NCBI RefSeq assembly: GCF_018919205.1
Contig: NZ_JAHLQN010000001.1
Span: 682,001-746,000, forward strand
From: Dysosmobacter acutus
GTDB lineage: Bacteria; Bacillota; Clostridia; Oscillospirales; Oscillospiraceae
Length of the DNA: 64,000 bases
Reading direction: 5' to 3'
The position numbers and the translations under genes are program-made. Below the pieces are notes generated by a model, which had not been told where the DNA came from, made no database searches, and worked only from the letters and a program-made list of their open reading frames with translations. Shown here piece by piece: positions 16,523-24,121 of the stretch; the first letter of the stretch is position 1, and the number at the start of each line of letters is the position of its first letter.

Positions 16523-16632
16523 TATTGGCCCTCCTCCGTCTGGGGAGTGGATTCAAAGTAGTCCTCCGGGACCTCCCGGCGGACCAGCTCCTGGGTGCCG
16601 TCGGCACGGCAGATCAGAACGTCGATGGACAT
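16522..16632 (-). CDS. Small 36-residue protein of a phage-tail-like pair
   Basis: The frame encodes a 36-residue acidic protein starting MSIDVLICRADGTQELVRR and ending in PEDYFESTPQTEEGQ. Its ATG follows the stop of the tail-like gene directly (TAA ATG), so translation is probably coupled. Small proteins of this style follow tail-fibre genes in Firmicutes phages; that comparison is from memory, and I do not know a function. Confidence 0.65.
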   Translation of the reverse strand: MSIDVLICRADGTQELVRREVPEDYFESTPQTEEGQ

Positions 16633-17193
16633 TTACTTCACCCCCCACAGCTCAATTTTTGCCCCGGCCCCGATATGGTCGGAGTCGCTGGTGCCGGAGA
16701 GCACCAGGACGCTGAGGTCTTCGTAGGTGTAGGTTGTGCTTTTTCCATAGACAAAAGTGCCTCCAAAAGTGATGCCGCGCAGGTACTGGGCGGGGTTGTG
16801 GAGGATGAGCGCGATCATATAGACGGAGTTCAGGCTGGAGCTTGATGAGTAAAACCTGCCCAGGCCCACGAAATCAGAGCCCAGGTTGCCCATGGAGTTG
16901 CAGGAGCATTTGGAGGCGGTTCCGCCGGAAGGGGAGTACCACCAGCTGCAGGTTCCGACACTGGTGGGCGTCAGTACGCCCACCAGATACTTCCAGTCGG
17001 CAAAATGGATGTCGGAGACGTCCACCTCCACCCGGGTGGCCGTCTCCTGAGTGACCACCTCTTTCAGCTTGTGGTACTGGAGCTTGGCCCCCAGCGCACT
17101 CTCCAGTTTCTGGTTGTCGGCGTTGAAATCCGTGCGGAGGATGCGGTCGTTGTCCTCCCACTGGTTGAGCCCATAGGTTTGGGTGTGGTTCAT
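16633..17193 (-). CDS. Phage tail-fibre-like protein, stand-alone
   Basis: A 186-residue protein. The N-terminus (MNHTQTYGLNQWEDNDRILR, then DFNADNQKLE) is the conserved opening of tail or fibre proteins in Firmicutes prophages. Residues 90-186 are a beta-rich, Ser/Gly/Tyr-rich C-terminal domain with three close cysteines (CSW, KCSCN). No other phage gene is visible within several kilobases, so this is a remnant or a domesticated module. AAAGGAGCGCTT precedes the ATG. Confidence 0.7.
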   Translation of the reverse strand: MNHTQTYGLNQWEDNDRILRTDFNADNQKLESALGAKLQYHKLKEVVTQETATRVEVDVSDIHFADWKYLVGVLTPTSVGTCSWWYSPSGGTASKCSCNSMGNLGSDFVGLGRFYSSSSSLNSVYMIALILHNPAQYLRGITFGGTFVYGKSTTYTYEDLSVLVLSGTSDSDHIGAGAKIELWGVK

Positions 17194-17283
17194 AAGCGCT
17201 CCTTTCATTGTGAAACATACAGGAAATCAACCTTCCACCCGTTTTTGCGTAAATTTGTACAGCCGCGTGCAACCGGAAAAATC

Positions 17284-17312
17284 TTGTGGGACAGAGAAGA
17301 ATGTGGTATAAC
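17284..17312 (+). promoter_or_regulatory. ridA promoter
   Basis: -35 TTGTGG (17284-17289) and -10 TATAAC (17307-17312) with a 17-bp spacer, 32 bp upstream of the ridA start. Confidence 0.7.
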
Positions 17313-17344
17313 GGAGGAAGAACATAAAATAAGGAGTGTTGCAG

Positions 17345-17716
17345 ATGAAGACCATCCACACCGACCTGGCCCCCGCGGCAGTGGGCCCCTACTCCCAGGC
17401 AAAAGCCACCGAACAGTTCGTGTTCACCTCCGGCCAGATCCCCTTGGACCCTGTCACGGGCGCCCTGGTGGGCGATGACATCGCGGCTCAGAGCGAGCAG
17501 GCGCTGACCAATCTGAAGGCGGTTCTGGAAGAGGCGGGATCCGACTGCTCCAAGGTGCTGAAGACCACCTGCTTCCTCACCGACATGGGGAACTTTGCCG
17601 CATTCAACGAGGTGTATGCCAAGTATTTCCCCGACCGGCCCGCCCGCTCCTGCTTTGCCGTCGTCGCTCTGCCAAAGGGCGCGCTGGTGGAAGTGGAGGC
17701 AGTCGCGGAGCTGTAA
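17345..17716 (+). CDS. ridA: RidA family enamine/imine deaminase
   Basis: A 123-residue RidA/YjgF protein, which hydrolyses reactive 2-aminoacrylate-type enamines. GPYSQA, the FTSGQIPLDP strand, the SEQALTNLKAVL helix and the active-site Arg in the PARSCFAV motif are all present. The ATG at 17345 follows AAGGAG with 8-bp spacing. It has its own promoter and terminator, so it is monocistronic. Confidence 0.95.
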   Translation: MKTIHTDLAPAAVGPYSQAKATEQFVFTSGQIPLDPVTGALVGDDIAAQSEQALTNLKAVLEEAGSDCSKVLKTTCFLTDMGNFAAFNEVYAKYFPDRPARSCFAVVALPKGALVEVEAVAEL

Positions 17717-17769
17717 AAAAGAAGGAGCAAATGCTCAATGTCATTAAATTAATCGTTTAGGCACACAGA

Positions 17770-17809
17770 AAAAATACCCGCCCAGTTTCAAACGGAGGCG
17801 GGTATTTTT
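17770..17809. terminator. Bidirectional terminator
   Basis: AAAAATACCCGCC (17770-17782) pairs with 17797-17809, between ridA and the convergent LysM gene. Confidence 0.9.
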
Positions 17810-17825
17810 ATCACTTTTTGCGCTT

Positions 17826-18692
17826 TTACTTGGCGGGGAGGACAATGACCTGGCCTTCATAGATAGTGTTGGCGTTCTTCAGGCGGTCGGAATTGCGCTC
17901 AAAGATGGCCTTGTACTTCATCATATCACCATAGGCGGCCTTGGCGATGGAGCCCAAGCTGTCGCCGTACTTAATTGTGTACAGGGTCTCGCCCTCACCG
18001 GCCACGGGGGCGGGGATGAGAACGGCCTTACCCAGCTTCTCGGGCAGGGTGATTACGGTGCCGGCGGTCAGCTTGACATATTTGTTGGCCTTCTGCAGGG
18101 CGCAGCGCTGAGCGTTACTGCCGTAGAAGTTGATGCAGATGGTTCCCCAGGTGTCGCCCTTTTTCACGGTGTAGCTGCTGGGGGCGTCAGGGACGGCGGG
18201 AGCGGTGGACTCAGTGGGAGTTGTGGATTCGGTGGGGGCGGTGGACCGCACAGGGACATAGATGCCTCCCTCCTCCTCGATCACCGGCTTCTCACTTTGT
18301 GATACCAACTTCCCGGTTTGGGCATCGGAGCTGTCCAAGACAGTCAGAGTATAGCCGTTCTGCACCGTGAAGATCGGACCGCTCTCCGGCCCGGTTAGAG
18401 CAAAGCCATTCAGGTCAATGGCAATGTCGTGGGAGGGCACAGTTATGACTATGCCGCCGAACAGTCCGTCATAATCGCTGGATCCGATCACCACAGGGGC
18501 TGTCATCAATATGTCGCTCTCCAGCCGCAGGGAGACAGGCTGATCCTCGGTCTGAGACAGAATCGCTTGAAGCACACGCTCATAGGTCTGATCACCCACG
18601 GCAATCTTCTGGTCCGTTTCCGCGGCAAGGGCGGGGACGGCCAAACCCATGGACAGGGCGAGGGCCAGAAAAAGAGTTATAAATTTTTTCAT
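17826..18692 (-). CDS. Secreted protein with two LysM domains
   Basis: A 288-residue protein. The signal peptide (1-23, ending ALAAE) is followed by a unique domain (about 24-150), a Thr/Pro/Ser-rich linker with repeated TESTTP units, and two LysM domains (about 172-215 and 236-286: YTVKKGDTWGTI and YTIKYGDSLGSI). LysM binds peptidoglycan or chitin-like glycans. The N-terminal domain resembles nothing I can name. AGAAAGGAAG lies upstream. Confidence 0.85.
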   Translation of the reverse strand: MKKFITLFLALALSMGLAVPALAAETDQKIAVGDQTYERVLQAILSQTEDQPVSLRLESDILMTAPVVIGSSDYDGLFGGIVITVPSHDIAIDLNGFALTGPESGPIFTVQNGYTLTVLDSSDAQTGKLVSQSEKPVIEEEGGIYVPVRSTAPTESTTPTESTAPAVPDAPSSYTVKKGDTWGTICINFYGSNAQRCALQKANKYVKLTAGTVITLPEKLGKAVLIPAPVAGEGETLYTIKYGDSLGSIAKAAYGDMMKYKAIFERNSDRLKNANTIYEGQVIVLPAK

Positions 18693-18804
18693 GTTACGGA
18701 CTTCCTTTCTCCTGTTTTATCGTGCCGATTTATGTGCGCCTTCTCCTTCCTCTCCGGGCCTAAATCCCACGGCACAGTAAACATAATCAAGGTCAGCCCG
18801 TATA

Positions 18805-18863
18805 TTTCCGACGGACAGGCCCGGCGGGCGGGGAAACTCCCCGCTCCGGGCCATCGTCGGAAA
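18805..18863. other. Nested near-perfect hairpin, candidate structured RNA or palindromic element
   Basis: Three concentric stems stack in 59 bp: TTTCCGACG with CGTCGGAAA, then GGCCCGG with CCGGGCC, then GCGGGGA with TCCCCGC. Neither side has a T-run, so this is not an ordinary terminator. It lies upstream of the LysM gene. Confidence 0.6.
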
Positions 18864-18870
18864 CATAAAA

Positions 18871-18899
18871 AGCGGTGTTGAGCGTATAACTCAACACCG
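18871..18899 (-). terminator. Terminator-like hairpin
   Basis: GCGGTGTTGAG (18871-18881) pairs perfectly with 18889-18899. On the minus strand the stem is followed by TTTTTATG, so it would end a minus-strand transcript coming from the gap. Confidence 0.75.
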
Positions 18900-19146
18900 C
18901 CTGACTGTAGTCAATCAAAGCGTAACACCAATCCCATTTTGACGGATAATGCTTGCAATAGAAACACTCCATCGGTATAATGGGAGGTACGGTGCAGTCT
19001 ATCTGACTGTGGTGTTGAGTGGTGCTATCACTCTCCATCGGAGCATGGCGGGTTGCCGCCCGTCATGCTCTGCCGCTATTTATGTTTCCGCTCCAATTTT
19101 AACCGATTGCGCAAGGAATTGCAATAGCTTTCCACCAAGATATTGC

Positions 19147-19190
19147 AAAAATCCCCCTGTCCTGTTCAAGAGACGGACAGGGGGATTTTT
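19147..19190. terminator. Strong terminator
   Basis: AAAAATCCCCCTGTCC (19147-19162) pairs with 19175-19190 and is followed by more T on the plus strand. No obvious gene precedes it on the plus strand. Confidence 0.88.
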
Positions 19191-19442
19191 TTGCTCAGCG
19201 ATAAAACTATAGACCGGAACAATACAAAACCACCATATTTTTTGCGGCATTGCACAGGCTTGTTGTGAGGACAGCAAGAGCGTTAACTGTTCAGCTCAAT
19301 TTTCTGCCCCATTCAGTTATGCGGACATTTTTCTGAAAAGCCTGTTTCGGGCCTCAAAAATGGACTTTTTCAAAGAGCAAATGCTTCTTTTTTATACCCC
19401 TCGGCAAAACCCTTGCATTTCCCGCGGAACGGCATGGCGGCC

Positions 19443-20489
19443 TTACGTCCGGATGATGAGGTTCGCCTGAGAGCGGGTCTGGTTGGCTGCAAAGTACTGG
19501 TTCTCCAGCGGAATCCACAGTGTGCGGAACTGCTCATAGCAGTCCTCCCCACCCCGCAGGCGGATGCGCCGGGCCTGTTCCTCCGGCGAGGTTTCCACAA
19601 ATACCCGCAGATCATAGGCCCCGGGCCCAAAATAGGGGTGGCAGCTGTAGGTCCCCTCTATGATGGTGACGGGCCTTGCCTCCGCGCGGACGCTGCCACA
19701 GTAGCCGCCCTTGCGGCAGGAAAACCGCCGGTACTCAAAGGCTTCCCCCCGAATAAGGGGCGTGAGCACCTCCTCCCCAAACCGTTCGTAGTGGACGTTG
19801 CCCCGCTCCCGCCGCTCAGGGGTGCGCAGCTCCGGCGGCAGGAAGAAGTCGTCCATATGGATCAGCGTGCTGTCGTAGAGGGGGGCCAGCAGCTCCGACA
19901 GGGTGGTCTTTCCGCCGCCGCAGTTGCCGTCTAAGGCCACGACCACCCGCCCTTTCTTCCGCAGCAGGTCTTCCATGGCGCAAAGAAGGGGAAGCAGCTG
20001 CTCATACCGGACGGAGATCAGACGGTAGGCCGGGCGGTACAGCCGCCGGTAGGACTCGCTGTGGCGCAGCGGTGGAAGGGCGGAGAAGTCGTAGCCTGCC
20101 AAAAACCGGTCCAAAGTCTGAAGGTCAAAAGGGAACGCGTCTATGCTCTCCTTCAAATCGGACAGCCGCTGCAAAAAGCCGCCTACGCTGCCTCCACGCT
20201 CCTGGGCGGAGCGGAAGAAGAGACGGGCGACGGTCTCCGCCGGCAGCCCCGCCTCCCGGGCGGGCCCCAGATACAGCCGGGAGACCCGCTCACCGCAGGG
20301 CTCGCTGAGCGCCGCATCCGCCGGGGCGGAGGAGTATTCCTCCCGGATGAGCGGCAGGGCGGCCTCCGCATGGCGCAGCAGGTGTTCGCCGCCGAACTCC
20401 GCCTGATAGCAAAGCTTAACGGCGTCGGCGCACTCCATGGCGCCGTAGGCTTCGGCGTGGCGGAGGAGAATGGATGTAAACTCACTCAT
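19443..20489 (-). CDS. Uridine-kinase-like P-loop kinase
   Basis: A 348-residue protein. An N-terminal helical domain (1-175) precedes a P-loop kinase domain with Walker A GNCGGGKT (188-195), a DDFFLPP motif and a downstream IIEGTYS strand, the pattern of the uridine kinase/phosphoribulokinase/pantothenate kinase superfamily. Its ATG overlaps the stop of the ECF S component gene by 8 bp. That coupling suggests that it phosphorylates, and so traps, whatever the S component brings in. The substrate is unknown. Confidence 0.82.
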   Translation of the reverse strand: MSEFTSILLRHAEAYGAMECADAVKLCYQAEFGGEHLLRHAEAALPLIREEYSSAPADAALSEPCGERVSRLYLGPAREAGLPAETVARLFFRSAQERGGSVGGFLQRLSDLKESIDAFPFDLQTLDRFLAGYDFSALPPLRHSESYRRLYRPAYRLISVRYEQLLPLLCAMEDLLRKKGRVVVALDGNCGGGKTTLSELLAPLYDSTLIHMDDFFLPPELRTPERRERGNVHYERFGEEVLTPLIRGEAFEYRRFSCRKGGYCGSVRAEARPVTIIEGTYSCHPYFGPGAYDLRVFVETSPEEQARRIRLRGGEDCYEQFRTLWIPLENQYFAANQTRSQANLIIRT

Positions 20490-21000
20490 CAAGCATCAGA
20501 TTTCCTTTCCGCAGGGCAATCAGGATGGCGGGAATCAGGACAAGCTGCAAGATGATGCCCGGGATGGCGTTGAGAAAGGCGCCGGAGACAAAGGCGGCCC
20601 AGGTGAAGCCGCCCAGCCCCAGGAGGAAGCACTCCGCGATGCCCCAGACCACACGGCCCGCCGCCATGGCCAGAATCAGCGAAACAAAGAGCATGCCGGT
20701 CTTCTTGGGCAGCAGGCGGTAAAAGATGCCGGTGAAGGCGCCATAGGCCGCCAGCTCAAAGGCCATGGCCATACCGGTGGGAAAGATCGGCGGCATGCCA
20801 AACATGGCAAAGCGCAGCAGCGGGGCGATGAACCCCACCGCCAGGCCGTAGGGCCAGCCGCACAGGAAGCCGCACAGCAGCACGGGCAGGTGCATGGGCA
20901 GCAGCATGCTGCCTATCTGAGGAATCTGGCCGGTGAGGAAGGGGAGCACCATGCAAAGGGCCAGCATCAGGGCGGATACCGTAAGTTTTTTCAGATTCAT
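20482..21000 (-). CDS. ECF transporter S component coupled to a kinase
   Basis: A 172-residue protein with about six membrane helices. The opening MNLKKLTVSALMLALCMVLP and the GFLCGWPYGLAVGF loop are typical of ECF S components. No EcfA or EcfT is adjacent, so it probably shares the general ECF module. I chose the ATG at 21000 behind AAAGGAGAGAAAATCCAT; the frame reaching back to 21171 is leader sequence. It is preceded by a promoter and an attenuator-like leader, and is translationally coupled to a P-loop kinase. The substrate is unknown. Confidence 0.85.
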   Translation of the reverse strand: MNLKKLTVSALMLALCMVLPFLTGQIPQIGSMLLPMHLPVLLCGFLCGWPYGLAVGFIAPLLRFAMFGMPPIFPTGMAMAFELAAYGAFTGIFYRLLPKKTGMLFVSLILAMAAGRVVWGIAECFLLGLGGFTWAAFVSGAFLNAIPGIILQLVLIPAILIALRKGNLMLDE

Positions 21001-21036
21001 ATGGATTTTCTCTCCTTTTATAATACGCGCGGCATC

Positions 21037-21161
21037 GCAAAAAACAAAAGGAAGGTATCTGTTTTCTGCTGAAAACAGATACCTTCCTGGTATCATGCGT
21101 GTAGGGCGACGCGAAAAACCGGCTGGGCCGGCGATGACCGGCTTCCTGCCGGTTCCAAAGT
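21037..21161 (-). promoter_or_regulatory. Structured leader with terminator: candidate riboswitch or attenuator
   Basis: Between the promoter and the ECF gene, the minus-strand RNA forms a hairpin ACCGGC-AGGAA-GCCGGU (21137-21153), GC-rich stems (21100-21136), then a hairpin GAUACC-AGGAA-GGUAUC (21078-21094). The GGUAUC arm is also the base of a 16-bp terminator stem (21051-21086) followed by CTTTTGTTTTTT. The last two structures exclude each other, the layout of an antiterminator/terminator switch. I do not recognise the upstream fold as a known riboswitch class. Confidence 0.75.
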
Positions 21162-21190
21162 ATTTTACCATAGGAAAGAGGCCATGTCAA
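21162..21190 (-). promoter_or_regulatory. Promoter of the ECF S component-kinase operon
   Basis: -35 TTGACA (21185-21190) and -10 TAAAAT (21162-21167) with a 17-bp spacer, starting 12 bp after the stop of the upstream lipoprotein gene. Confidence 0.85.
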
Positions 21191-21201
21191 CCAAGTTTCG
21201 C

Positions 21202-21738
21202 TCAGAAAAACAACAGAAAGAACCCGATGACTGCGGCAAGCACGCCGCCGCAGCGGCCAAGAACCAGCGCGGCGTCGCTGGGCTCGGCGTCTTTGAACCG
21301 CCAGCCATAGCTGAGGTACCAGGAGGTTTGTGGCGAAATGGCGTTGAAGCCGCCTATGGCCAAAAGAAGCAGGCCGATGAAAGGCGAGTTGCCGGAGCTT
21401 TTTTCCGGCTGCTCTGCGCCGCCGGAGATCAGTTCCACCAGCGTGTCGCCGGGGATGTACCGGTCCTCTGAGTAGCCGTCGCTCCAGCCGCCGTGCCAGC
21501 CCATGTTGTCGTAGGTCCGAAAGTAGGTGGAGCCGTCGGGATAGGTGATCTCCACTGAACGGCCGTCCGCAGTGTACTGAAACACATCGCCGCCGCAGGT
21601 GATGGTCTGCTGCTCAGTGTCCACCACAAAGTCCCAGCCGTCCCGGCTGACCTCATAGGTGGTTGAGGGAGTCAGACTCCCGCAGGCGCACAGCAGGGCC
21701 AGCAGCAGGGCCAGCAGCGGAAAAAGACGAATTCGCAT
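21202..21738 (-). CDS. DUF6199-like lipoprotein
   Basis: A 178-residue protein. The signal peptide ends in a lipobox (LLCAC, Cys19). A beta-rich extracellular part (25-110) with TYPDGSTYFRTYDN is followed by two C-terminal membrane helices with FNAISPQTSWYLSYGW, the DUF6199 signature as I remember it. The function is unknown. The start follows AAGGAGGTGCAGG. The next promoter begins just beyond its stop. Confidence 0.78.
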   Translation of the reverse strand: MRIRLFPLLALLLALLCACGSLTPSTTYEVSRDGWDFVVDTEQQTITCGGDVFQYTADGRSVEITYPDGSTYFRTYDNMGWHGGWSDGYSEDRYIPGDTLVELISGGAEQPEKSSGNSPFIGLLLLAIGGFNAISPQTSWYLSYGWRFKDAEPSDAALVLGRCGGVLAAVIGFFLLFF

Positions 21739-21924
21739 CCTGCACCTCCTTGGATGAATTCACAGCATAAACTTTTTTCTATTTTACCACAGGCCTTCGC
21801 CCGGGGGAAGAAAAAAGTTCTCCTCCCGCGCTCAGGCGGCGATTGCTGTTGACTTCCACCCATCGGTCGGATATCATAAATGCAGCCGCCGAAAGACGGC
21901 AAGGAACAAGCAAGGAGGCATACT

Positions 21925-22638
21925 ATGGAGCGAGGCGCATGTCTTGTATGCGGGAAACCCCTGCGGTATTTTGACACGGCCCGGGAGATGGAGTGCGTGT
22001 TCTGCCATAAAAAGTTTCCATCCAACGCCAGCTGCGAGGACGGTCATTTTGTCTGTGATGACTGCCACGCGTCAAAGGGGCTGGCTGCCATCCGCTGGGT
22101 CTGCCTGCACAGCAGGCAGACCGATCCGGTGAAGATAGCACAGGAGATCATGGAGAACCCCTATGTCTACATGCATGGGCCGGAGCACCACGTGCTGGTG
22201 GGCAGCGCGCTGCTGACCGCGTATCACAACGCCGGAGGAGAGCTGGACTGGCCCGCCGCCCTCTATGAGATGGAGCGCCGGGGACGCCAGGTGCCCGGAG
22301 GAGCCTGCGGATTCTGGGGCTGCTGCGGCGCCGCGGCCAGCGCCGGCATGTTCGTCAGCATTGCCACCGGCGCCACGCCGCTGGAGCGGGAGAGCTGGGC
22401 GCTTTCCAACCGGATGACCTCCCTGGTGCTGGAGCAGATCGGCCGCCTGGGCGGTCCAAGGTGCTGTAAGCGCAATTCCTTCACCGCGCTGGTGATAGCC
22501 GTCCGCTTTGTCCGGGAGCATCTGGGTGTGGAGATGGATTTGGAAGGTCCCGTTGTGTGCGGCTTTTCCCCGGAAAACCAGCAGTGCCTGGGCCGGCGCT
22601 GTCCTTACCACCGGCTGGGCACGGGGGATATGATATAG
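21925..22638 (+). CDS. DUF5714 cysteine-rich protein
   Basis: A 237-residue protein rich in cysteines. N-terminal CLVCG and CVFC with CDDCH look like zinc-ribbon or metal-binding pairs. The central block HHVLVGSALLTAYHNAGG, the GACGFWGCCGAA segment and the closing CLGRRCPYH are characteristic of the DUF5714 family. The function is unknown; the GFWGCCG cluster could hold a metal or an iron-sulfur centre. The ATG at 21925 follows AAGGAGGCATACT. It is monocistronic before the purA promoter. Confidence 0.82.
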   Translation: MERGACLVCGKPLRYFDTAREMECVFCHKKFPSNASCEDGHFVCDDCHASKGLAAIRWVCLHSRQTDPVKIAQEIMENPYVYMHGPEHHVLVGSALLTAYHNAGGELDWPAALYEMERRGRQVPGGACGFWGCCGAAASAGMFVSIATGATPLERESWALSNRMTSLVLEQIGRLGGPRCCKRNSFTALVIAVRFVREHLGVEMDLEGPVVCGFSPENQQCLGRRCPYHRLGTGDMI

Positions 22639-22677
22639 GCATTAACGAAATTTATAGTTAAGATATCAAATTGTGTC

Positions 22678-22707
22678 TTTACTGATGGGGGGTTTCCCCT
22701 GTATAAT
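22678..22707 (+). promoter_or_regulatory. purA promoter
   Basis: -35 TTTACT (22678-22683) and -10 TATAAT (22702-22707) with an 18-bp spacer. The -35 is weak. Confidence 0.6.
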
Positions 22708-22769
22708 TAATAAGGTTTGGGGTCTTTTGCGGCCCCTACAGAAGAAAACAAGAACCGGGAGGGCTTTTT

Positions 22770-24044
22770 ATGGGACATTGCGCGATTGTTGGCATCAACT
22801 GGGGCGATGAGGGAAAGGGCCGGATGGTGGATCTCATCACCTCTGACTACGACGTGGTGGTCCGCTATCAGGGCGGCGGAAACGCGGGGCACACCGTGGT
22901 GAACGAGTTCGGCAAGTTTGCGCTGCACCTGCTGCCCTCCGGGATTTTCCGCAAGGACGTAGTCAACGTGCTGGGCAACGGCGTGGCGCTTGACTGCGAA
23001 AACCTGTGGATTGAGATGCAGGATGTGATGGACAAGGGCGTGGCGCTGACGCCGGAAAACCTGAAGGTCAGCGACCGGGCCTCTTTGCTGCTGCCCTGGC
23101 ACCGGGATTTGGACGGATTGGAGGAGGCCCGGCTGAAGGACAAGAAGTACGGCTCCACCAAGCAGGGCATCGCTCCATTTTACAGCGACAAGTACCAGAA
23201 GAAGACGGTGATGGCCGGCGAGCTCCTCTATCCGGAGCACCTGCGCCGCCATCTGGCCGACCTTTTGGAGTGGAAAAACCTGACCCTTGAGAAGGTATAT
23301 GGGGCCAAGCCCTATACCATGGAGGATCTGGAGCGGTGGATCGCTGAGTACGGCGAGAAGATCCGCCCCTATGTCTGCGACACAGGCGCGTTTTTGCGCA
23401 AGGCCCAGGAAGAGGGGAAGAAGGTCCTCTTTGAGGCCCAGTTAGGCGCCCTGCGGGACCTGGACTACGGCATCTACCCCTATACCACCTCCTCCAACGC
23501 CATCGCGGCCTATGCCCCCGTGGGGTCCGGACTGCCCTCGGCAAGGATTGAGGAGGTCATCGGTGTGGTGAAGGCCTATTCCACCTGCGTGGGAGAGGGC
23601 CCCTTCACCGCCGAGTGGTTCGGCGACGAGGCGGAGGAGCTGCGCAAGGCCGGCGGCGAGTACGGCGCCAAGACTGGCCGGCCCCGCCGTGTGGGCCCCA
23701 TCGACCTGGTGGCCACCCGTTACGGCGTGATGATGCAGGGGGCCACCAACATCGCCCTGACCAAGTTGGACGTACTCAGCTATATGAAGAAAATCCCCGT
23801 CTGCACCCACTATGTGGTGGACGGAAGAGAGACCGACGAGTTCCCCTTCCCGGCGCTGTTGGATGCGGCCAAGCCTGTGGTCGAGTATGTGGATGGCTGG
23901 CAGTGCGACATCTCCGGCGCCCGGAAGTGGGAGGACCTGCCGGAGGCCGCCCGGAAGTATGTGGAGTTCATTGAGTCCCGCATCGGGTGCCGCATCGGCT
24001 ATGTGTCCGTGGGCCCGGAGCGGGAGTCCATCGTCATCCGCTGA
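22770..24044 (+). CDS. purA: Adenylosuccinate synthetase
   Basis: A 424-residue enzyme that joins IMP and aspartate with GTP, the first step from IMP to AMP. The phosphate-binding loop GDEGKG is at residues 12-17. QGGGNAGHT, the GTP-site TKLD segment and the YTTSSN motif are visible. The length is normal. GGGAGGGCTTTTT precedes the ATG. A terminator separates it from purB, which does the next step, so purB may depend on read-through or its own promoter. Confidence 0.96.
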   Translation: MGHCAIVGINWGDEGKGRMVDLITSDYDVVVRYQGGGNAGHTVVNEFGKFALHLLPSGIFRKDVVNVLGNGVALDCENLWIEMQDVMDKGVALTPENLKVSDRASLLLPWHRDLDGLEEARLKDKKYGSTKQGIAPFYSDKYQKKTVMAGELLYPEHLRRHLADLLEWKNLTLEKVYGAKPYTMEDLERWIAEYGEKIRPYVCDTGAFLRKAQEEGKKVLFEAQLGALRDLDYGIYPYTTSSNAIAAYAPVGSGLPSARIEEVIGVVKAYSTCVGEGPFTAEWFGDEAEELRKAGGEYGAKTGRPRRVGPIDLVATRYGVMMQGATNIALTKLDVLSYMKKIPVCTHYVVDGRETDEFPFPALLDAAKPVVEYVDGWQCDISGARKWEDLPEAARKYVEFIESRIGCRIGYVSVGPERESIVIR

Positions 24045-24051
24045 GCTGAGT

Positions 24052-24081
24052 CCCTCCCGCGCCTGGCGCGGGAGGGCTTTT
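24052..24081 (+). terminator. Terminator between purA and purB
   Basis: CCCTCCCGCGCC (24052-24063) pairs with 24065-24076 and is followed by CTTTT. Confidence 0.85.
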
Positions 24082-24121
24082 AAAAGTCCACCGCTCCGAT
24101 TATCTGACAGGAGGTTTGACC

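Larger units (their letters stand above)
18693..19442. other. 750-bp gap with no convincing gene, rich in hairpins
   Basis: The middle of this stretch is visibly lower in G+C than its neighbours. It holds a nested stem (18805-18863), a terminator-like hairpin (18871-18899), a stem at about 19040-19071 (GAGCATG ... CATGCTC), and a strong terminator (19147-19190). GTGGTGTTGAG at 19009-19019 repeats one arm of the 18871 hairpin. An 81-codon minus-strand frame covers 18793-19038, but its end is built from these hairpins. It could be a decayed mobile element or a structured RNA locus. Confidence 0.5.

Noticed and set aside
18793..19038. 81-codon minus-strand frame with several cysteines
   Set aside because: Its second half encodes the terminator-like and nested hairpins, and no ribosome site precedes it. 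Kept as part of the hairpin island; it could be a remnant of a mobile-element gene.
21001..21190. Possible TPP, FMN, THF, preQ1 or cobalamin riboswitch upstream of the ECF S component
   Set aside because: None of the conserved blocks of these classes that I can recall is present, so the leader is reported as unclassified.
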